Source of the DNA: Actinomycetospora lutea
Lineage (GTDB): Bacteria; Actinomycetota; Actinomycetes; Mycobacteriales; Pseudonocardiaceae
Assembly (NCBI RefSeq): GCF_028737205.1
Contig: NZ_JAQZAL010000010.1
Location: forward strand, 62,001-126,000
DNA length: 64,000 nucleotides
Direction: 5' to 3'
Shown piece by piece: positions 40,212-48,791 of this stretch. Under the pieces are notes generated by a model, which was given only the letters and a program-made list of their open reading frames with translations, was not told the DNA's origin and ran no database searches. Both the position numbers and the translations under genes were made by a program. Each line of letters opens with the position of its first letter. Position 1 is the first letter of the stretch.

Positions 40212-41393
40212 GCGAACTTCGGGCCGATAACCCCGAAGTTCGCTCACATGGGCGGCGACCACGACCGGCCAGATCGCCTGGGCGAGGATCACGATCCGCT
40301 GGGAGAGGCCGTACCAGGTGCCGTTGGTGACGAGCTGGGCCGTGAACCACACGACGAGCGCGGCCAGGACGACGGTCGCGATCGCCGAGGCGAGGCGCAG
40401 CCGCCGGTCGAGGGTCGGCGCGGCCACGAGGCCCAGGGGCCAGAGCGTGTAGGCCGCCCAGGCCAGGCCGCCGGCGACCATGTGCACCGCCGAATAGCCA
40501 CCGACGGGCTGCGGGCTCAGGCCCGCGACCACGAGGAACGCGCCGCCCGCGGCGAGCAGGCGCCACGACGTCGACGGGACGCGGGGGCGCAGGCCCAGGG
40601 CGGTGAGCACCGTGAGGGCGCCGACCAGCACGAGCGTGCCGGCCATGATCCAGCGACTCGTCGCGCCGAGGCTCGACAGCGCGCTCGCCGACTGGTTCCA
40701 CGGGTCGGGCAGCGGCTGGGCCGCCTGCGCGGCGAGGAGGCCGGCGACGAACACGACGGGGCCGAGCACCGCGAGGACGGCCGGCGACGGGCGGACACGG
40801 CGCACGGGCCACCCCACGACGACGATCGGCCACACGGTCTCGCCGAGGATCAGCGCGCGCTCGGCCACCCCGAGCCAGGTCCCGTCGGTCCAGGCCTGCG
40901 CGCACAGCCACGCGAGCAGCCCCAGCATGCCGGAGACGGCCACCGCGGAGCCACGCCGCAGCGCGGGGTCGAGGCTGCGGTCGGCGATCAGCGGGACGGG
41001 CCAGAGCACGAACGCGACGGCGGCGGTCACGGTGCCGGCCATGTGGATCGTCGAGCTGCCGTGCGCGGGCTGGACGGCGAGCGCGGCGACGATCACGGCG
41101 ACCCCGCCGCCGCCCAGGATCGCCCGCGCCGCGGTGGGGACGCCACGCAGCCCGGCGGCGATCAGCACGTAGAGCACGCCGAGCAGGGTCAGGGCGGCGC
41201 CCATGATCCACCGGTCGGTCGCGCCGCGGCCCGCGAGCGTGCTGATCGTCTGACCGACCGCGTCGTAGGAGCCGACCGGCTGCACGGCCTCCGCGACGAG
41301 CGCGCCGGCGATCAGCACGACTGGGGCGGCGAGGGCCAGCGCGACGAGCGTCGGGCGGCGCCGACGGCCGAGCGCCTCGGGCATCAACGTCAC
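40188..41393 (-). CDS. Membrane protein with two tandem DUF998-like halves
   Basis: A 401-residue integral membrane protein with about twelve helices built from an internal duplication. The N-terminal half has QPVGSYDAVGQTISTLAGRG ATDRWIMG and the C-terminal half QPLPDPWNQSASALSSLGAT SRWIMAG, each followed by HM/W-rich helices (STIHMAGT, SAVHMVAGG). DUF998 proteins have no firm function. GTG 41393, nine bases upstream of an ATG, is preferred because GAGGGGGGA lies six bases before it. The last residues are encoded across the 21-bp hairpin. Confidence 0.85.
   Translation of the reverse strand: MTLMPEALGRRRRPTLVALALAAPVVLIAGALVAEAVQPVGSYDAVGQTISTLAGRGATDRWIMGAALTLLGVLYVLIAAGLRGVPTAARAILGGGGVAVIVAALAVQPAHGSSTIHMAGTVTAAVAFVLWPVPLIADRSLDPALRRGSAVAVSGMLGLLAWLCAQAWTDGTWLGVAERALILGETVWPIVVVGWPVRRVRPSPAVLAVLGPVVFVAGLLAAQAAQPLPDPWNQSASALSSLGATSRWIMAGTLVLVGALTVLTALGLRPRVPSTSWRLLAAGGAFLVVAGLSPQPVGGYSAVHMVAGGLAWAAYTLWPLGLVAAPTLDRRLRLASAIATVVLAALVVWFTAQLVTNGTWYGLSQRIVILAQAIWPVVVAAHVSELRGYRPEVRSHGAEQR
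40203..40252. terminator. Perfect 21-bp stem-loop between convergent genes
   Basis: The left arm (40203-40223) runs from CCCATGTGAG to ACTTCGGG, an 8-base loop CCGATAAC follows, and the right arm (40232-40252) is its exact complement. It includes the VWA stop codon and lies inside the last codons of the convergent DUF998 gene. Perfect symmetry makes it an equally strong terminator for both strands. Confidence 0.8.
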
Positions 41394-41419
41394 GATCGGT
41401 CCCCCCTCGCGAGATCCTG

Positions 41420-42025
41420 TCAGGCCACCTCGCGGAGCATCAGCCACGTCCGGGGACCGGCGGTGTCCGGGACGGCCTCGCGCGCGACCGTGAAGCCGAC
41501 CCGCTGGTACCAGGCGACGTTCGCCTCGCTCGTGGTCTCGAGGTACGCCGGGAGGCCGCGACGATCGGCGTCGGCGAGCGTCGGGGCCAGGAGCGTGGTG
41601 CCCACCCCGCGGCGCTGCCACACGGGATCGACACCGAGGGCCAGCAGGAACCAGTGCGGGTCGGGGACGAGCGCCCGGCGCTGCCCGTCGAGCCAGGACG
41701 TGTAGGCGGCGAACCGCCGGAACGCGCCCGGCCCGAGTGTCACGGGGAAGGCGAGCATGCCGGCGCGGGCCATGCCGACCAGGGACATGCCCGTCGCGCC
41801 CGGCGGCAGCCAGATCGCGACGCCGGCGCGCTCGGGTGTCGTCAGCGCGCGACCCGCGAGGCGGCCGTAGCGGACGGCGCCGCGGAAGAAGCGGTCGAGC
41901 TTGGCCGGACGCGCGGCCGCGTCGGGGAAGACGAACGTGAACATGCCGTCGTCGGCGAAGGCCCGCGCCGCGGCGGCCGCGGCTCCGGCGACGTCGTCCT
42001 CCCCCACCGGTACCGCGTCCCCCAT
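41420..42025 (-). CDS. GNAT-family N-acetyltransferase
   Basis: A 201-residue acetyltransferase. The acetyl-CoA site is typical: FLLALGVDPVWQRRGVGTTLLAP (V-x-x-x-x-RxxGxG/A), followed by ETTSEANVAWYQRVGFTVAR. The N-terminal part with FADDGMFTFVFPDAAAR is common in actinobacterial small-molecule acetyltransferases. The substrate is unknown. It lies 26 bases upstream of the DUF998 gene on the same strand and may be co-transcribed with it. Confidence 0.9.
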   Translation of the reverse strand: MGDAVPVGEDDVAGAAAAAARAFADDGMFTFVFPDAAARPAKLDRFFRGAVRYGRLAGRALTTPERAGVAIWLPPGATGMSLVGMARAGMLAFPVTLGPGAFRRFAAYTSWLDGQRRALVPDPHWFLLALGVDPVWQRRGVGTTLLAPTLADADRRGLPAYLETTSEANVAWYQRVGFTVAREAVPDTAGPRTWLMLREVA

Positions 42026-42090
42026 GTCCCGGATGGTGCTCCGGGGAGGGCATGGGGTCCAGATGCCGACCCGTGTCCTCGGGACGCGGG

Positions 42091-43059
42091 TCAGCGACCC
42101 AACGTCGTGCTCGGCGCCTCCCCGAACCGTGTCCGGTACTCCGCCGCGAAGCGTCCGGCGTGCGCGAAGCCGTGCCGGTGGGCGACGTCGGCGACGGTCG
42201 TGGCGCCCGCCGGGTCGAGGTCGACGAGCTCGCGGTGGACGGCGTCGAGGCGCCGGCGGCGCAGGTAGGTCACCGGCCCGACACCGAACTCCGCGTGGAA
42301 GATCGTGCGCAGGGTCCGCTCACTGACGCCGGTCAGGCGCGCGAGCTCCGGCGCGGTCGGGGGGCGGGCGGGGTCGGCGGCCGCCCGGTCGAGCACCCGG
42401 CGCACCACCGTCGACGACGCCGGCGGGGCGGGCGCGCGCAGGGCGTCGGTGAACGAGTGCGGGTGCCCGAGCAGCAGCGCGGTCGACGCCGCGTTCTTCA
42501 GCGCCGCCCAGACCCGCGGCGGCGGGCCCTCGGGACCGGCGGCGGCGCACGTGCTGCGCACCAGCTCCGCCGCCCCGCTCACGGTGCCGCCGGCGCGCGG
42601 CATCTCGAGGTCGAAGGCCAGCGGGCCGTCGGGCGGCCGGCCGAGCAGGGCGCCGAGCTCGCGCTCGAGGTCCGCCCGGTCGATCTTGAGGACGAGCAGG
42701 TCGAGGCCCGCGTCCCACCGCATCGTCAGCGGTCCGGACGACGAGAACACCGCGCCGTACGCGGTGTCGGCGCGCACGCGCATGCCCCGGTGCTCGGCGC
42801 GGAAGCCGCCGCGCACGGGCAGGTGGACGGTGGCGAAGGCGTCGAGGGGATGGGAGCGGATCTCGACGGCAGCGCCGTAGGAGAACCGCAGCAGCCCCAG
42901 ACCCTCGCCGGCCACCCACCGGACGTCGGCGCCGAACGCGGCCCCGTCGCGGCTCACGGTCATCCGGTGACCGGTCATGAGCTGCTCTGTGCGCTCGTGG
43001 GCCTCATCGGGGTGGCTGGTGCGGAAGCCCCCGCGGAGGACCGCCGTCGCACCCGCCAT
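42091..43059 (-). CDS. AraC-family transcriptional regulator
   Basis: A 322-residue regulator. The N-terminal ~180 residues match the AraC-binding-like domain (SRDGAAFGADVRWVAGEGLG, HLPVRGGFRAEHRG). The C-terminal double HTH contains PELARLTGVSERTLRTIFHA and TVADVAHRHGFAHAGRFAAEYRTRFGEAP. ATG 43059 is supported by GAGGAGGT upstream. It is divergent from the PEP-mobile/phosphatase/MetE-like operon, with two direct repeats between them, so it probably activates that operon in response to the pathway substrate. Confidence 0.92.
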   Translation of the reverse strand: MAGATAVLRGGFRTSHPDEAHERTEQLMTGHRMTVSRDGAAFGADVRWVAGEGLGLLRFSYGAAVEIRSHPLDAFATVHLPVRGGFRAEHRGMRVRADTAYGAVFSSSGPLTMRWDAGLDLLVLKIDRADLERELGALLGRPPDGPLAFDLEMPRAGGTVSGAAELVRSTCAAAGPEGPPPRVWAALKNAASTALLLGHPHSFTDALRAPAPPASSTVVRRVLDRAAADPARPPTAPELARLTGVSERTLRTIFHAEFGVGPVTYLRRRRLDAVHRELVDLDPAGATTVADVAHRHGFAHAGRFAAEYRTRFGEAPSTTLGR

Positions 43060-43132
43060 GCCCCGCACCTCCTCGTGCCGCGCCCGACGCTGGCCGGGCC
43101 CGGAGAGGGTGTCAAGGGCCACAGCCACGCGG

Positions 43133-43161
43133 CCGGAACCGGACGCCCTCGCCGGAAGCGG
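43133..43161. promoter_or_regulatory. Direct repeats CCGGAA(C/G)CGG, candidate AraC site
   Basis: CCGGAACCGG (43133-43142) and CCGGAAGCGG (43152-43161) are 19 bases apart in the 171-base gap between the AraC gene and the operon start at 43231. Tandem repeats one or two helical turns apart upstream of an operon are typical AraC-family activator sites. Confidence 0.5.
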
Positions 43162-43230
43162 CTACCGGCCATCGGTGACCCGCTCCTAGCGTCCGTCGGC
43201 ACCGCACCCCCAGCACGAGGACGTGAGCCG

Positions 43231-44976
43231 GTGACGACCACGGAAGAGTCGACCACGGTCGTGCCCCTCGGCGAGTACGCCGACGGCGACTTCTACCCCG
43301 GGTACGAGCCGCGGCTGGAGTCGCGGCCGTTCCTCGCCGAGCCGCTCGCGCCGTTCACGCGCGCCGACGAGGGCCGCTTCTGGATGCGCGACTCGCAGCA
43401 CTTCGCCGAGGGCATCACGCCGGCGAGCATGGGGCTGCTCGAGGACGCGCAGACCTGGGGCACCCAGTACGGCGCCGAGATCGTGGGCATCCCGCCGACC
43501 GCCGGCATGGTCAACCGGATCGCCGGCGTCCACGTCTACCTCGGCCAGTGCCCGATCACCTCGCTGTGGCAGATGGGCGCCCGCGCCGAGCGCTTCGGGG
43601 CGTTCGCCGGACCGCGCCTGGCCGACTTCGCGGGCTACTGGGCGGGCTACCGCGCCGAGCTCGAGGCCGCCTACGCGCACTTCGACGCTCTCGACGTCGA
43701 GGCCATGGGGCGCGACGAGCTGCACGCTGCGCTGGTCGACGCGATCGCCTTCCACCGGCGCGGCTGGGGCGTGCACTTCGAGGTCATGTACCTGCTCGCG
43801 GCCAACTACGTCGCGCTGTTCCAGCTGGTCACCGACCTCGGGCTCGAGACCGGACAGATCCCCAAGTGGCTCGCCGGCGAGGAGACCGCGTACCTGCAGA
43901 CCGACGAGGGGCTCTGGCGGCTCGCCGGGCGCGCCCGCGAGCTCGGTGTCGACGGGGCCCTCGCCGAGCCCACCGTCGAGGGTGTGCGCGCGGCGCTGGA
44001 CGGGACGCCCGGCGGCGCCCGGTGGTGGGCGGAGCTCGAGGCGTTCCTCGCGGTCTGGGGCCAGCGCACCGACGAGACCGCGACGATGGACCGGCCCTCG
44101 TGGGCCGAGCACCCGGCGACGCCGCTGGGCACGATCCGCGAGTTCCTCACCCGGCCCGAGGGCCACGACTTCGCCGCGGCCCGGCGCGAGGTGCTCGCCG
44201 AGCGCGACCGCCTCGTGGACGCCGCGCGCGCGGCGATCGCCGAGGAGGACCGTGCCCGCTTCGACGAGGCGCTCGCCTCGAACCGCTCCGCGAACTTCGT
44301 CTGGTGGAACGAGGAGCACAACTTCCTCATCGACCGCCGCATCCACCTGCCGATCCGGCGCCTGACCCTCGCCGCCGCCGACCGGCTGGTCGCCGACGGG
44401 GGGCTCGACGCGCGCGAGGACGTCTTCTTCCTCTTCCGCCACGAGCTGCTCGACCTGCTCACCGGCGGCGGCCCGGCCGACTGCCGCTCGCTGGTCACCG
44501 CGCGCCGCGACTACTACGACCACTGGTCGGCGCGCGGGAGCGAGCTGCCGCCCGTCGTCGGCACCGTGCCCGACGCCGTCAACGACCCGATCATGACCGA
44601 GCTGTTCGGCCTCACCCCGGACTACTTCGCGACGATCAAGGGACAGCAGGCGACGGCGACGCTGTCCGGGTTCGCCGCCGCGCGCGGCACCGTCGTCGGC
44701 ACCGCGCGCGTGATCCGCGCCGCGCAGGACATCGACCAGGTCCGCGACGGCGACATCCTCGTCTGCGGCGGCACGACCACCGAGTGGACGCCGGTGTTCG
44801 GGCTGGTCCGGGGGTGCGTCACCGACACCGGCGGCACCCTGTCGCACACCGCGATCATCGCCCGCGAGTACGGCCTGCCCTGCGTGGTCGGCACGGGGGT
44901 CGCCACCTCGACGATCAGGACCGGCGACCGCGTGCGCATCGACGGCGACCGCGGCGTGGTGGAGGTGCTGGGGTGA
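43231..44976 (+). CDS. PEP-utilising-enzyme mobile-domain protein (phosphohistidine domain without ATP-grasp)
   Basis: A 581-residue cytoplasmic protein. The C-terminal ~90 residues are a PEP-synthase-type phosphohistidine domain: GGTTTEWTPVF, then TDTGGTLSHTAIIAREYGLP with the phospho-acceptor His. The N-terminal ~480 residues are helical and Trp-rich, resembling the substrate-binding part of phenylphosphate synthase subunit 1 or rifampicin phosphotransferase. The N-terminal ATP-grasp domain needed to charge the histidine is absent and no separate subunit is encoded nearby. GTG 43231 is chosen; upstream frame is shadow. The gene leads a four-gene overlapping operon. Phosphoryl transfer to a small molecule is the inferred role. 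Confidence 0.82.
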   Translation: MTTTEESTTVVPLGEYADGDFYPGYEPRLESRPFLAEPLAPFTRADEGRFWMRDSQHFAEGITPASMGLLEDAQTWGTQYGAEIVGIPPTAGMVNRIAGVHVYLGQCPITSLWQMGARAERFGAFAGPRLADFAGYWAGYRAELEAAYAHFDALDVEAMGRDELHAALVDAIAFHRRGWGVHFEVMYLLAANYVALFQLVTDLGLETGQIPKWLAGEETAYLQTDEGLWRLAGRARELGVDGALAEPTVEGVRAALDGTPGGARWWAELEAFLAVWGQRTDETATMDRPSWAEHPATPLGTIREFLTRPEGHDFAAARREVLAERDRLVDAARAAIAEEDRARFDEALASNRSANFVWWNEEHNFLIDRRIHLPIRRLTLAAADRLVADGGLDAREDVFFLFRHELLDLLTGGGPADCRSLVTARRDYYDHWSARGSELPPVVGTVPDAVNDPIMTELFGLTPDYFATIKGQQATATLSGFAAARGTVVGTARVIRAAQDIDQVRDGDILVCGGTTTEWTPVFGLVRGCVTDTGGTLSHTAIIAREYGLPCVVGTGVATSTIRTGDRVRIDGDRGVVEVLG

Positions 44977-45785
44977 CGCCCGACCTCGCCGAACTGGCCG
45001 GCGTGGCCGAGCGCGCCGCCCGCGCCGGTGGCGCGGTGCTCCTCGAGTACCAGGACAAGATCCTCGAGGTGACGCTCAAGGACACCCGCGTGGACGTCAG
45101 CTCCTCGGCCGACCTCGCCGCGCAGGAGGCCGTCATCGCAGCCATCACGGCCGAGCGGCCCGACGACGTCGTGCTCGGCGAGGAGGACGCGCCGGACACG
45201 AGCACCCCGGCGGCCGGCCTGCGCTGGTGGGTCGACCCGCTCGACGGCACGCGCGCGTTCATCGATGGCTTCCCGTGGTTCGCGACGGCGGTGTCGGTGA
45301 CGCTCGACGGCGACCCGGTCGTCGCCGCGGTCTACGACCCGCTGCGCGACGAGCTCTACGCCGCCGTCCGCGGCGGGGGCGCGACGTGCAACGGGCGCCC
45401 GCTGCAGGTGTCCCCGGCGACCCGCGCCGCCGAGGTCGTCGTGGTGGTGCAGGCGCAGTCGTCCGACCCGGTCGTCATCGCCGAGTTCGCCCGGCTGATG
45501 CGGGCGATGCTCACGGTGTCGGGCGGCGTGCGCTTCCCGGGCGCCCCGGCCCTGGTCATGGCGCACATCGCCGCCGGTCACCTCGGCGGCTACGTCGAGC
45601 GCGACATGCCGCCGTGGGACGTGGCGGGCGGGCGGCTGCTCGTCGAGGAGGCCGGCGGGCGCGTCACCGACTTCGACGGGCAGCGCCGCGACGCCTCCAC
45701 CCGCTACGACGTCGTCGCCAGCAGCGGCGGCGGCGTGCACGACGAGATCGTCGCCGCCACCGGCATGCGCTTCGAGGAGGGCTGA
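44973..45785 (+). CDS. Inositol monophosphatase-family phosphatase
   Basis: A 270-residue Mg-dependent phosphatase. The metal residues are in order: Glu-Glu in VVLGEEDAPD, motif A WWVDPLDGTRAFIDGFPWFA (DPxDGT), and motif B PPWDVAGGRLLVEEAGG (WDxAxG). Relatives hydrolyse inositol, histidinol, fructose-bisphosphate or nucleotide phosphates. In this operon it may remove the phosphate that the preceding phosphohistidine protein adds. GTG 44973 overlaps that gene's stop (GTGA), and its own stop overlaps the next start. Confidence 0.9.
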   Translation: MTPDLAELAGVAERAARAGGAVLLEYQDKILEVTLKDTRVDVSSSADLAAQEAVIAAITAERPDDVVLGEEDAPDTSTPAAGLRWWVDPLDGTRAFIDGFPWFATAVSVTLDGDPVVAAVYDPLRDELYAAVRGGGATCNGRPLQVSPATRAAEVVVVVQAQSSDPVVIAEFARLMRAMLTVSGGVRFPGAPALVMAHIAAGHLGGYVERDMPPWDVAGGRLLVEEAGGRVTDFDGQRRDASTRYDVVASSGGGVHDEIVAATGMRFEEG

Positions 45786-46816
45786 TGACCGTCAACACCG
45801 AGATCGCGGTGACGACGACCGGCGGCTGGGCCCGTCCGGGCTGGTGGGACGTCGTCGAGCCGGCGGAGGCCGCGGGACGCCTCGGGCCCGACGACGAGCG
45901 CGAGCTCTACGACGACTACTGCCGCCTGGCGATCGACGACCAGGAGCGCTGCGGGCTCGACATCGTCACCGACGGGGAGCACCGGCGCCGCGGCTGGATC
46001 GAGAACATCACCGCCGCGCTGCCCGGCCTCGAGCTGCAGCCCGCGCCGCGGCGTCTCGGCGCGCTGGGCTACGACATGCTCGACGTCTGGAAGGTCACCC
46101 AGCCGCTCGACGAGCTCGCCTGGATGTGGGACTTCGTCGGCGAGTACCGCTTCCTGCGCGCCGCCACCGACCGACGCCCACGCGTCGGGATGCCGGGGCC
46201 GTACGGGATGACGACCGAGCTGGACTTCCGCGACGTCTACCCGTCGCGCAAGGCCTGCGCGGAGGCGCTGGTGCCGGCGCTGCGCGGGCACATCCGCGAG
46301 CTGCTGGACGCCGGCTGCGACTACATCCAGCTCGAGGAGCCGATCACCCCGGCCGTCGCGGACGACGACCGCAGCCCCGCGTCGATGGTCGAGATCATCA
46401 ACAAGGTCGTCGACGGGTTCGACGGCTGCACCTTCACCGTGCACATCTGCTTCGGCTCGTTCCGGCGCCTGCCCTACGCCAAGCGGACCTACCGCTGGCT
46501 CTTCCCGACCCTGCTCGACGCCCACGTCCACGGGTTCAGCCTGGAGTTCGGCGGGCGGGAGATGGCCGAGATCGACCTCGTCGGCCAGTGGGACCCGGGC
46601 CGGATCCTCTCGGCGGGTCTCGTCGACATCAAGACGCACTACGCCGAGACCCCCGACGACCTCGTCGAACGCCTCCGGACGTGCCTGAAGTACCGGAGCC
46701 CGGAGGCGCTGGAGATCTCGACCGACTGCGGGCTGCGGCGGGTGCCGCGGAACCTGGCCATCGCGAAGATGACCGCCGCCGCGCAGGCCGCCGAGAGGGT
46801 GCGTCGGGATGGCTGA
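45785..46816 (+). CDS. MetE-like zinc methyltransferase-fold protein 1
   Basis: A 343-residue TIM-barrel protein of the cobalamin-independent methionine synthase (MetE C-terminal) superfamily. DGEHRRRGW, GPYGMTTELD and LEEPITPA match the family. The zinc ligands are His and Cys in FTVHICFGSF, Glu in FSLEFGGRE and Cys in STDCGLRR. At half the size of MetE it lacks the N-terminal duplicate, like epoxyalkane:coenzyme M transferases and other MetE-like proteins. It should activate a thiol and transfer or cleave an alkyl group. The start ATG 45785 overlaps the phosphatase stop (TGATG). Confidence 0.88.
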   Translation: MTVNTEIAVTTTGGWARPGWWDVVEPAEAAGRLGPDDERELYDDYCRLAIDDQERCGLDIVTDGEHRRRGWIENITAALPGLELQPAPRRLGALGYDMLDVWKVTQPLDELAWMWDFVGEYRFLRAATDRRPRVGMPGPYGMTTELDFRDVYPSRKACAEALVPALRGHIRELLDAGCDYIQLEEPITPAVADDDRSPASMVEIINKVVDGFDGCTFTVHICFGSFRRLPYAKRTYRWLFPTLLDAHVHGFSLEFGGREMAEIDLVGQWDPGRILSAGLVDIKTHYAETPDDLVERLRTCLKYRSPEALEISTDCGLRRVPRNLAIAKMTAAAQAAERVRRDG

Positions 46817-47873
46817 CGTGACCATCAGGGCCGAGACGGTCGGCAGCTTCCTGCGGCCGCCCCTGCTCCGGGACGCCATGGAGATCGGCGTCACCGACCT
46901 CCGCCCGCTGCAGGACCAGGCGGTGCTCGAGGTGCTCGAGCTGCAGCGATCCGTGGGGCTGCCGGTGGTCGGGGACGGCGAGATGCGTCGGCGCATCTGG
47001 CACGGCCCGGTCCTCGACGTCACCGACGGGTTCGACCCCGAGGGCTTCACGCGGACGTGGACGAGCGATGACGGGCGGACCGCCTCGCACACCTCGCCGG
47101 TGGTGGCGTCGCGCCTCACCGAGCGCGGCAGCCTCGTCGACGTCGAGGCGGGGTTCGTGCTGACCCACGCCGACCGGCCGGTGAAGGTGACCCTGCCCGT
47201 CCCGACCAACTTCCTGAGCTACTGGACCGCCGGCGTCTCCGACCGCGCCTACCCGGACCCGCAGGAGTTCCTCGACGACCTCGTCGCGATCATGAACCGG
47301 CAGGCGCGGGCGCTGGCCGACGCCGGGGTGCGCTACCTGCAGCTCGACGCGCCCAAGTACACGTTCCTGGACAACCGGCGGCTCTTCCCCGACCCCGAGC
47401 GCTGGCAGGAGCGGCTGGCCGAGTACGTGCGCACCGACCGGCGGGTGTTCGACGGTCTGCCCGACGAGGTCGTCACCGGCATCCACATCTGCCGCGGCAA
47501 CTACCGCAGCATGTACGAGAGCACCGTGCCCTACGACGAGATGGGCGAGGTCCTGTTCTCGGAGGCGCGCTACGACCGGCTGCTGCTCGAGTACGACGAC
47601 GCCCGCGCCGGCGGCTTCGGCGCGCTGCGCCACGTGCGGCCCGACAGCACCGCGGTCCTCGGCCTGGTCACCACCAAGCACCCCGAGCCGGAGTCCGTCG
47701 ACGACCTGCGCCGGCGGATCGACGAGGCGGCGTCGGTCCTGCCCCTGGGGCAGCTGGCCCTCAGCCCGCAGTGCGGGTTCGCCAGCACCTGGGAGGGCAA
47801 CGAGCTCTCGGCGGACGACCAGCGACGCAAGCTGGAGACGGTCGTGCGGACGGCGGAGCTGGTCTGGTCGTAG
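46809..47873 (+). CDS. MetE-like zinc methyltransferase-fold protein 2
   Basis: A 354-residue relative of the preceding protein, clearly diverged from it. It starts RAETVGSFLRPP, a usual MetE-like opening, followed by GDGEMRRRIWHG, LDAPKYTFLD, zinc ligands in TGIHICRGNYRS (His, Cys), LLLEYDD (Glu) and SPQCGFAS (Cys). The HICRGN form is seen in stand-alone MetE-like proteins. The two may form a heterodimer or act in sequence, for example demethylation and thiol transfer. ATG 46809 overlaps the preceding gene by eight bases. It is the last gene of the operon. Confidence 0.88.
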   Translation: MADVTIRAETVGSFLRPPLLRDAMEIGVTDLRPLQDQAVLEVLELQRSVGLPVVGDGEMRRRIWHGPVLDVTDGFDPEGFTRTWTSDDGRTASHTSPVVASRLTERGSLVDVEAGFVLTHADRPVKVTLPVPTNFLSYWTAGVSDRAYPDPQEFLDDLVAIMNRQARALADAGVRYLQLDAPKYTFLDNRRLFPDPERWQERLAEYVRTDRRVFDGLPDEVVTGIHICRGNYRSMYESTVPYDEMGEVLFSEARYDRLLLEYDDARAGGFGALRHVRPDSTAVLGLVTTKHPEPESVDDLRRRIDEAASVLPLGQLALSPQCGFASTWEGNELSADDQRRKLETVVRTAELVWS

Positions 47874-47966
47874 GTCGATCGAACGACACGTCTGTGGTTC
47901 CAGTGGTCACGATCGGGTCACTGAGGTATTGCGGACAGGGGGTGATGACGCGCGAACGGGTGAGCT

Positions 47967-48791
47967 ATGGTCCGCCTTGTGAGCCAGTCGGGTGACGCCA
48001 CTCAGATCAATGTGTTCGACCTGACGAAGCGGGGTTACAACCCGAACCAGGTCGACGGACACGTCCAGGCCCTGCTGTCGCGGGTCGAGGTGCTCGAACA
48101 CGCGCACCAGCAGGAGCAGCAGCGCGCGGACGAGGCCGAGGCGGAGCTGACCCGCCTCCGCCGGAACGAGCGTCCGTCCGACGGCGAGGGCGAGGCCGTG
48201 CAGAACGGCTTCGGCCACCGCATCGAGCGCGTGCTGCGCGTCGCCGAGCAGGAGGCCGCGAACGCCCGCGCCACCGCGGCGCGCGAGGCGTCGGCGCTGA
48301 TGGAGCCCACGCGCAAGGAGGCCGACTCGCACCGCCAGGACATCGAGCAGAACCTGGCCGCCCGGCGGGCCGCGCTCGACGAGGAGGCCGCGCGACGCCG
48401 CGCCGACCTCGACGAGCGGGAGCGCGAGCTCGACGAGCAGGCCTCCGCCACCCGCGAGGAGGCCGAGCAGACGCTCGCGGAGGCGCGGATGGGCGCCGAG
48501 CAGATCACCCGCGAGGCCGAGGCCGAGGCCCAGCGCCGTCGCGACGACACCGAGTCGAGCATCCGCCGGCGCCACACCGAGGCCGAGAACGAGCTCCAGC
48601 GCCTCAAGGGCCTGCACGACGGCGTGCGCACGGACCTCGGCCGCCTCCTCGAGTCGCTGTCGGGCCAGCTCCCGCACCGCGACGGCCAGCGCCACCTCGC
48701 CGTCGCCGCGGCACAGGGTGACGCGAACACCGCGGTCCACCCGGTACACGCCGACCACGGCGCGCGGATCGACGAGACCGGGCGGACGTGA
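47967..48791 (+). CDS. DivIVA/Wag31-like coiled-coil protein
   Basis: A 274-residue protein. The N-terminal DivIVA-type element reads NVFDLTKRGYNPNQVDGHVQ, with the Arg-Gly-Tyr turn that binds curved membrane. After it comes a long coiled coil from ~35 to ~240, rich in Glu, Ala and Arg (AEQEAANARATAAREASALM, TREEAEQTLAEARMG). It should sit at poles or septa and scaffold growth or signalling proteins. It is shorter and more divergent than a typical Wag31, so it may be a paralogue. ATG 47967 or GTG 47979 could start it. The next gene overlaps its stop (GTGA). Confidence 0.82.
   Translation: MVRLVSQSGDATQINVFDLTKRGYNPNQVDGHVQALLSRVEVLEHAHQQEQQRADEAEAELTRLRRNERPSDGEGEAVQNGFGHRIERVLRVAEQEAANARATAAREASALMEPTRKEADSHRQDIEQNLAARRAALDEEAARRRADLDERERELDEQASATREEAEQTLAEARMGAEQITREAEAEAQRRRDDTESSIRRRHTEAENELQRLKGLHDGVRTDLGRLLESLSGQLPHRDGQRHLAVAAAQGDANTAVHPVHADHGARIDETGRT

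Noticed and set aside
42052-43230. N-terminal extension of the PEP-mobile-domain protein frame
   Set aside because: It is antisense to the AraC gene and low-complexity; GTG 43231 starts the conserved protein.
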